From: Zychaea mexicana
Lineage: Eukaryota > Mucoromycota > Mucoromycetes > Mucorales > Lichtheimiaceae
Reading direction: 5' to 3'
Length of the DNA stretch: 64,000 nucleotides
Assembly: GCF_025766255.1 (NCBI RefSeq)
Contig: NW_026516788.1
Coordinates: forward strand, 59,364-123,363
Each line of letters starts with the position of its first letter. Within the stretch, counting starts at the first letter, position 1. The position numbers were made by a program, and so were the translations under genes. Under the pieces are notes generated by a model. That model was not told where the DNA came from. It worked only from the letters and a program-made list of their open reading frames with translations, and searched no databases. Shown in pieces: positions 56,667 through 64,000 of the stretch.

Positions 56667-59600
56667 TCAGCAACGTTCTTCCTTTTGTACAATCGTCATG
56701 GTTATTATATGTTTGCTAATGCCAGTAAATTTGTTTTGAGCCTGAATTGAAAGGTTAAAGAAACAGCAGTCGGTCCACCCCAAATATGTGAGTCATTCGT
56801 AAATACCCACATAAAAGTCATCGCTATGTTGTATTGAGCCATAGACTAATTTCAACTTGACTTAGCAGCGCCACACTCTGCAGTAACATTTCTGCACTGG
56901 CTCGTCTCCGTCGGTCCTACGGTTATCCTTACTGCACTTTGGTTTATCTCTTGCCTCTCTCTCCCTCGCTTTCTATATACTTATCCGCGCGACAATTTTA
57001 CCAAAAAACGTCAGACGGGGAATGGAACGAAGCGTAAAGTCGAAGCCCATAAACTTACTTGTAATAAGCATCAATTGTCCCTTACGACATTAGCAAAAAA
57101 ACCTCCCCCAAAACCTATTTAGAAAACCCCTCCCCCGCCCTCACTCAACCACTGCAGTGCCACTACATTCAACCGCCTCCGGCACTGGCGGGATCGCGAT
57201 ACTACCACCTTTTTTTGCTCATTTATCATATCGAAGAGCCTTTGATTTAAAATAGATTAAATAAATATAAAACACAAAAGCACCGTGTAACATTCCACGC
57301 CTTTATCGTATATCAGTGGTTGTTATGTGCCAGACTATATAGTGCGAGAGTCTTGGTGAAGTAATGGTTCATATCGATAACCAAGACTTGAGCATGGAGG
57401 TTGTACAATTAAATAGAGTCGTAGGCGGGTTAAAATTGGTATTTGAACTGCTATAATGTCATTGATTGCGAGCGCTTGAGATGTTCGGTGCTGCTAGTGC
57501 TATCATAGCATATAAATTATACCTTTCACGCGTTCACTTGCTAAATAGATGTACTTAGCAAGCTTCTGTTACATTTGTATCTTAATTACGATATCATTAC
57601 CAACAAAGATATTACTTTAGACTTATATTGCTGCAATGACTAGGTCTTAAATAGCGCTCTTACACTCAGCATCTTATACCAACTATGATACCGCTGGACA
57701 GCAATGTCTTCTGAGCCTTTGATCACTTTCTGTTCGGGCTTCATATTTGAATGGTTCCTGTTGCATGGGTGTAGGATCCAAGATAAGTATTTAGTATGAC
57801 CACTATATAGCATTATTAGCATGCCCTCCATATTTTACATTTAATTCTTATTTTTTCCCGCTTACAGACAAGCAAGTAACCTCCAGTCAGTAAAAACATT
57901 CACCTTGAAAGCAGTGATATCTTCCCGACACTTATTAAATTGTGCCTGCTATTTGGCCGAGGAAAATATGCTCGTTTACATACATACCTATGCTGCGTCA
58001 TAACGTGCGAGCACGCAAACCTTCACAGTCTTCTTGATTAAATATTAATTTCTCGAACAACATTCGTGAACAGATGGAAAATTGCCGACATTAATTATGT
58101 CAACGCGAAGCTTGCGGTACAGTACAAAAAAATGGAAGTGTAGATCTGTCCATCTTTCTTGTGGTATTTTTGATACTAGATCGATTGCATAGGAAGACGA
58201 ATTAACAGTGATTTATATTGTTCGGTATGGGAATGTCTCTTCGCTTCGCGCACGCCTTCAAAAAGATGCTCAAGAACAATGATGTAGGTGTTCTTGCTCA
58301 CAGTTGAAAGAAATAATTTGTTGTCCTTTAAAGAATGATTTTCCTAGTAGAAACAGTTGGGTTTGGTCAAGCTATCGGGTACCAAAGAGCAGCATCTTAT
58401 CAACGGTTCAACGCACAATGGGTACTCACAGCCAGAGTGAACAGACATGTTGCGGACCAGTTACGAAGTCAAACGCATCCAAGTGCGGTGCCTGAAACAC
58501 ACCGCATGAAGACAACATGCATGTACATAGCAGTAAAATATCATATTGGCATGAATGTATACAAGGTCATCCAATGAGTTTGATGGTATTAAACATGTTA
58601 AAATTTTATTGTTATGATTTTTGCCTTTTGCTTTTGTATTGTTTTGATTGATATTTTTCAACACGAAGGAAAGATAATACATTCTAAAGCTGTTGCATGC
58701 TACCCAGCATGGCTTGTGTTCGCATAATCTACATACTACCAAATTTAAAATGCTAGTCCGGCATACTAGTGGATACAGCAATTTTCCCCTTAAATGCAAA
58801 CAGCTGCGCCATAATAAAAGCACCTAACTATTATGTTCCGCGTTTATTGTTACACTTCCACTGCAATGAATTGCTTTGGATAGCAAATCATTCTAGTAGC
58901 CATATCACTTTCCAACGTACAGTACATAATTCTTTTTCATAAGTAATTTCCTTAAGAGCAAGTACACTTACTGCTAGTGTTACTGATAGTGATTTGTAGA
59001 AAGAGCAGATGATTGATGATGTATGTTACCGAAAGAAAATGATTTTGGCTCTTTATAAGCAAGCGATAAAAATAATACTCTCTTGAATTTAATAAAAGAC
59101 GCGGTACCGGAGAAAAGGTACACACAAGAGCATGCGAAAAGGTCAAGGAAGAATAAGCTGGCAGCCATGTATCTATCTTGTAGGTTTAAATTGCGGTCGT
59201 ACTAGGCCAACAAGTGAGATGCCAGCCCTAACATGATTAGCTAATGTCTCCTTTACAAGCAGTAGTAAGTGTACGCATCTGCATGTCAGACTTGTCAGTG
59301 TATATCCCGTTGCAGGTGTGCCACATTACTTGACTATGAGAGCCTACGATTAGAAACACTGAGAGCACGCGCAAGCGTTGTTATCAGCACTACTATGCAT
59401 TGTGAGGCTCATTGCCCTCTTTGTAGTTTCAATCAAAGAGCTCGGAGATGCAATGGTTTTTCTATACTACCTCGACATTTTCTTCGGTAGGGTTGTAGGA
59501 CGTGATATCCCGTAACATGCTGAACTAGAGTAAAAGTTCGTCCACAAGTGTCTAGGGCGCGAATCGTGCTCCTAATAGAGATCACGGCAACAAAGATTGT

Positions 59601-59690
59601 CAGGAAAATGGGAACATGTCGGTCTAGGTTATGTGATTAAAGTAGAAAACTTTATTTTTTTGACAGCTACTATTACTAATAAAAAGAATT
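56667..59690. other. No convincing gene
   Basis: Three kilobases of AT-rich sequence. Short frames (57640-57831 minus, 58304-58577 plus, 58461-58823 minus, 58952-59168 minus) overlap in several phases and show no domain or splice support. Confidence 0.5.
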
Positions 59691-60300
59691 ATGCAGCATA
59701 TTCAGCCGTCGCAAATCGACGTTCCCAGAGAGCACGACGAGGACGTAATGCTGCTTGCTCTCCACTCTCTCCCCAGTAGCCATGCTATAGCCCGCCGTGG
59801 CCTTCCACTGGATCCAGAAGAGCCGCCATCCATGTACTATGTCCAGCACAGTCAGCCATAGTCCATGGATAAGCGATTTTAGCTTTTGTACATTGCATGA
59901 CAAGATGAACCCACTCACAACCCGCTACTGAATTTCTGTACTGGCAGTAGAGGTTGCGTAGCACACGCCTTAAGAGAACCACGGACCTCTCTCATGACGA
60001 GCAGAGTGCTGGCCAATCTTCCGGTTAGCCAAAGGAGATGTGAAGCCACGATCTGAGCAGCCGCCTTCCAAGCCCCGGATTTTGAGTTAACCTCGCCATT
60101 CACTGCTGAATATAAATGCAACGATCTGAGAGTGTGACATTGGCTCTTTGTGAAAAGAGGCAAGCACCGGTCTCCACGAAGCACCAGGGATTAGCAAGAG
60201 AATGACCGCGTTAGCTTTCCCATGCAGAGGGAACGTGCAAAGACCGTCTGCAAGTGAACACGAGAGGAGGGTCTGCAATGGATCCAAACAAGTCACATGC
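59690..60300 (-). mobile_element. Probable remnant of a DIRS-type retroelement (RT/RNase H region)
   Basis: On the minus strand, fragments in shifted frames read WKAAAQIVASHLLWLTGRLA with TLLVMREVRGSL, then a segment like WTMADCAGHSTWMAALLD. This resembles the post-RT helix and RNase H start of DIRS/Ngaro elements (L..L.G.L.S...V...R, then a D-A-S-G-x-G-W-like strand). Several stops and shifts. The identification rests on faint motif similarity. Confidence 0.3.
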
Positions 60301-60309
60301 AAGGACAGA

Positions 60310-61085
60310 GCGCCTTTCGATTCAGTCAGACCGCGGACCCTGGCGGCATCCTACACAAGATAAAAACATGTCAAGTTTAGTTGTCTACTGTATGAACTGG
60401 GTTCTCCATGTTCCTATGTTTGCTGCCCCTTTATTTAGCTAAAAGACCTACCATGCCAATCGGAATGAAGTCACTTGCTTTGAGAACTACTGTGGCCGCC
60501 GATTTCTCTCTCGACTGCCCGTCTCAATATCATCAATGACCACCAACATGCCAGATCTCAAACTTTCCGTCGAACTGCACAACCACTAGGGAAGGCGAAC
60601 GAACTGTGGTCGACTTATTTGACATGAGGGCTTTCCATTGTGCTAGATAGAAAGACAAGTACAGCCAAAAGAAAAAGATCGGTTTTTGATTGAAACCCTG
60701 GAACCCTGGAGGCATCCTACAGCAAAATAGAAAAAGTACAAGTTAGCTTGTTTCCTTGTATAACGTGGGTGATTCTCATGGTTCTTAATGGTGCTACTCA
60801 ATCTACTGCAGCTACGCGACCTACCATGCCAATCAGATTGAAACAACCTTATGAATTACTGTGGCCGCCGATCCCCCGCTCGACTGCTCGCCTCAATACC
60901 ATCAATGACCACCAACATGCCAGATCTCAAACTTTCCGTCGAACTGCACAACCACTAGGGAAGGCGAACGAACTGTGGTCGACTTATTTGACATGAGGGC
61001 TTTCCATTGTGTGCTAGATAGAAAGACAAAGACAGTCAAGAGAAAAGACCGGCCCTCGATTGGAAACCCTGGACCCTGGAAAACC
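60310..61085. repeat. Tandem duplication, unit about 366-369 bp, two copies plus a partial third
   Basis: Landmarks recur at matching distance: GGCATCCTACA at 60345 and 60711; CTACCATGCCAATC at 60448 and 60821; ACCACCAACATGCCAGATCT near 60540 and 60909, after which about 100 bases are almost identical; and ACCCTGGA(A)CCCTGGA near 60695 and 61066. The shared part gives the same minus-strand peptide end (SLVVVQFDGKFEIWHVGGH) in both copies. Confidence 0.85.
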
Positions 61086-62181
61086 ATCTTTAAAACATTG
61101 TCCGGGAAAAATCATTTAGTGAAGAGTAAAGCTTTTGATTACAAACTCTTTTTCTTCTTGCACAATTGAAAGCTTGTTATTACTTCCATTCAAGTACAAA
61201 AAAGCGGAAAACCTGAGCGATAAAACTTTTTCTTTGTGCTCGTTTTATATCGTTTACGCGATTCTTATCACAGGACGTGACCGCGACATCATGTGCCCAG
61301 ATTATGCAGCCTAAATTGAACTGCCTAAAACGGAAAAAGGATCGGGCAACCACATATTTGAAAGCCTTTTCTTTTGGAACTTGCTCCCAAACTATAAATA
61401 ATAAAAAGAAGCGACCAGGGCATGGTCAACTGAAGCTATGCAACTGCAGCTTGTCACTTTATTTTGAAAAGAATCCCTTTCTCTGCATCCACCACGCTTG
61501 CCAGCTTAGGATTATCGTTTTATAAGCTGACCACCGAGCGAGCTCAATGCGAGACTAGAAACGACAAGTAGTCTAAAACCACACCACCATAAGCGTGTTC
61601 AGCGTAGTGTTTTTGCTTGGACGAGTGACGTCCCGCAGCTTCGGTTACATCCCCCCATTTTATTTACGGCCAGCACGGAAGGTCTTCGCATGAAGAAGCC
61701 AAGCATGACAGCAAAGTACAATGTAGTTAGCTTGGCCACAGAGCCTCGAAAAAACAAGGGCTCGGTATGTGCGTGTTGCTACGAGTCTGCACATTGCACT
61801 GGTTGCAATTGTGTGGAAAAAGCGCTGCGAATCTCTTCGCGAGAACAGCCGCCATTTCGCTCGGAATTGGTCAAAGTAGGTGACGCGAATAAAATAAAAT
61901 GTGTTTTGACATGCTTGTCCTGGCAACATGGGTTGTCATGACTACTGAATGCCATGGCAATAAGCAGCTTTCTTATGCAGCATGGTTAAGCAAGCCTCAT
62001 AAAGGAGGATGCTCACTGTGAGTGGTAAAGGGATCATAGGTGGAGTGAACCGGAAAAGGAATATTTCGTTGACATGCTTTGTGCAGATCAGAGCAACTAA
62101 CGAAAACGAAGCAGGATACAGAAAGCGCGTTGTTCTTCTTCTCTTCTTTTCTTACGGTCAATAATCATACGATCAACACCA
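61086..62181. other. No convincing gene; Cys-rich small frame
   Basis: A plus-strand frame with ATG at 61690 (83 residues) contains VCACCYESAHCTGCNCVE, a cysteine cluster of the kind found in some transposon zinc motifs, but it has no other support. Nothing else is seen. Confidence 0.3.
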
Positions 62182-62578
62182 ATGAGTATAGGCTATCATA
62201 ACTTCGACGATAACGACATAGTCACTACTCCTTGTGACCCTGACGCGGCATCACAACTCTCGCACCATTCACACTCGACCATCTCCTCCTCCTCGCCGCC
62301 GCAATTCTCGCCTGTCCTTTCCCCCACTTATAGCTTCGACAACGCCACCACGGCCTCACGCCACCCTTCGTCACCGTCTTCTCTTCCGACGACTCCTCCC
62401 TCATCATTGACCTCGGCAACAATGACGATGTGTCCAGTGCTCTGTCGCGTGAGGGTTCGACCGGACCGGTATCGCCGCGATTCAATCCTTTTCTCTCACT
62501 AAAAAAAACTCCAAAAAGTAGGCTATTCTACATTGACATGTATGCTCTCGAGCGCGTTCACTGACCTGAACACGTCTA
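62182..62578 (+). CDS. Candidate gene, Ser/Pro-rich, apparently frameshifted
   Basis: ATG at 62182 after a CT-rich leader: MSIGYHNFDDNDIVTTPCD, then a His/Ser/Pro-rich stretch. From about 62340 a different frame looks like the real continuation (PPFVTVFSSDDSSLIIDLGN, then SREGSTGPVSPRFNPFLSL and KKTPKSRLFYIDMYALERVH, stop TGA 62570). The shift lies somewhere in 62300-62400, where no intron fits. The product would be a short disordered protein with acidic and S-P sites. Family unknown. Confidence 0.4.
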
Positions 62579-62812
62579 CTCTGTCTGTCAGATCCCCAAA
62601 AAGTAAGTAGTGTTCCTGATGTCTTGTGCTTCTGCTTCATTCCTGAACGCGATCATTGATAGCGGCTTCTTCTTTCTCCTGCAAGTCTATTAGCACCCAC
62701 AAAAAAATGTCAAAAACTCAAAACTCACAAAAAAAATCATTCAGTACTCAGCATAATTATTGCAAAGTCGACCCTCGTTTTTCTACGCCTGCTTCAAACA
62801 CATTGCTGCCTA

Positions 62813-63091
62813 CTAAACACGAAGACTAACTTTGCTGGCTGGTTGATTCACTAGGCCCTCCTTCTCCTTTCTCCCCGCTCCTGCTTTGTTCTTTTTTTTC
62901 CCGCTTGTTGGCGCTGATCGTGATTTGGCAGAATCCTGTCCTTGCTTGATCGTGCCGTTTATCTGGTATCGATTCAAGGTTTCAGGGATCCCGTCTTTGG
63001 CTTGATTTTCTCTTGTCAACAGCATGCCCATCGCCAAATACCTCTCTTGCAATCTCTGATACGTTGTGTTACAAACAAGGGCGCTTGACAC
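62813..63091 (-). CDS. Candidate terminal exon, basic protein
   Basis: Minus-strand open stretch reading TTYQRLQERYLAMGMLLTRE, then DGIPETLNRYQINGTIKQ and a basic tail (SGKKKNKAGAGRKEKEG ... KVSLRV, TAG). It has no ATG before LAMGM, but a GTCAAG acceptor just upstream could link to an acidic piece near 63190 (LDSDSDDDDAKNS). It looks coding by composition; no family recognised. Confidence 0.3.
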   Translation of the reverse strand: MSSALVCNTTYQRLQERYLAMGMLLTRENQAKDGIPETLNRYQINGTIKQGQDSAKSRSAPTSGKKKNKAGAGRKEKEGLVNQPASKVSLRV

Positions 63092-64000
63092 CCAAGCAAT
63101 AATTGACTATGGTCGTTCAGCTTCAATGACGCTATGGCGCAAGGTCTCTCCGAAAACAGGTCAACAAAGTATAGAATTTTTAGCATCATCATCATCACTA
63201 TCGCTATCGAGGTTTCTGTGGCGGGAAAACGTGCAGCAGAGAATAACATGATTGTGCGCTTAAAATCATTATCATATCAATAAGCATTGCAACTCAGTGG
63301 TACACATAACTAGCATGAAGTTGTAGCAACAAAAATACATAAGCACAGCTCAAGGCTCAGCTCAACTAATTCAGCAAGTTTCGTTAAGGCGGCAAGGACA
63401 TGTACGGAACAAAACAACTCGAAAAGAGCGGCATCGGCAATATCAAACCGGAAAGTTTAAGAGCGGAAAGCATTGCACACATTGCAGAATACAGCTGTTA
63501 AAGTAAACCAACGTCGAATCAAGTAGATAATTCATCTCTGCTTATGACAACAAACAGCGTTTATTCGTGCGACAACATCGACACAACAAAAAAAAGTCGG
63601 CATTGGCATTGATGACTTCCAATACGGTGGCAACAACTCAGGCAAAGAACAGATGCGGTAGCAATTGACAACAGCGGGAAACGGACAAGTTGTTGAGCGG
63701 ATCTTCACCATTGGGACAACAAGAGATCAAGAGCTCCAAGCGAGAATATCAACTAAGGTAGGAAGGTGATAACGTACAACATGGTGGCAATCGAGAGCAA
63801 AGGACAAAGCCGCAATCTGGCAATAGCACATTTACAGTACCAACAGATCAAGCGGTCAACAACGTTTCAAATACATGGCAATTCTCGCCCGTTTTTGATC
63901 ATTTATAGTTCAAGAGACCAAGAAGCCATGAGAGCGATTCTCAGTCAAACTTACATAATCTGGCTAGATAATGGCTTGAAGCGTAATGACAACCACACAC
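63092..64000. other. No gene seen
   Basis: The last 750 bases are rich in CAAC/GGCA-type motifs without long frames or repeats I can define. Possible acidic exon piece at 63175-63235 (minus) noted with the neighbouring candidate. Confidence 0.4.

Noticed and set aside
59597..59918. Small frames on both strands near 59.7 kb
   Set aside because: Fragments of the probable retroelement remnant read in different frames.

Overview
This window looks like a eukaryotic, almost certainly fungal chromosome segment. Genes are split by short GT-AG introns (about 45-150 bp, often with AT-rich TAG/CAG acceptors), 5' leaders are pyrimidine-rich, intergenic DNA is AT-rich, and the conserved proteins are fungal (Kex2, Cdc11-like septin, Spp1/COMPASS, Ngl2-like nuclease, Sdt1-type nucleotidase). 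The short-intron style, the F-box proteins and a large unnamed protein family around 45-49 kb suggest an early-diverging fungus of the Mucoromycota (Mucorales). That lineage assignment is inference.

Positions 1-41 kb are gene-rich housekeeping sequence. In order: ORC3 (minus, its C-terminus runs off the left edge); an F-box/LRR gene; a second, intronless F-box gene; a secreted histidine-rich peptide (minus); a CCR4/Ngl2-type nuclease; an Sdt1-type HAD nucleotidase; a disordered protein with repeated W-A-T-P blocks (minus); a possible small two-exon gene; KEX2 (minus); an Spp1/CFP1-like PHD protein (minus); a peroxisomal (-SKL) 4CL-like acyl-CoA ligase; a membrane-anchored alpha/beta hydrolase; mitochondrial ribosomal protein uL15m (minus) divergent from a septin; a mitochondrial SpoU-type rRNA methyltransferase (MRM1-like); and a FHIP-family dynein-adaptor subunit (minus). 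I joined exons by hand from splice signals, reading phase and family motifs. Most internal junctions keep frame, but first exons are the least certain.

Positions 41-64 kb are repeat-rich and gene-poor. They hold a decayed DIRS-type retroelement with gag-like and RT parts, a 64-bp minisatellite, and a multi-exon gene of an unnamed family. One exon of that gene is split by a complete, very AT-rich 2.3-kb DNA transposon with a perfect 5-bp target duplication. The transposon encodes a DDE transposase ending in a chromodomain, plus a convergent small Cys/His-motif protein; this is the most interesting item in the window. Further right are LTR-like and short-period repeats, a RING-finger gene with an apparent 1-base frameshift inside the RING, an 858-bp pogo/Tigger-like deletion derivative, a tandem 366-369 bp duplication, a likely DIRS remnant and a few weak gene candidates.

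Several otherwise good reading frames in the right third need a single-base shift (RING gene, transposon accessory gene, the 62-kb candidate). This suggests either decay in a repeat-rich region or residual assembly indels. I saw no tRNA, rRNA or CRISPR-like structure.
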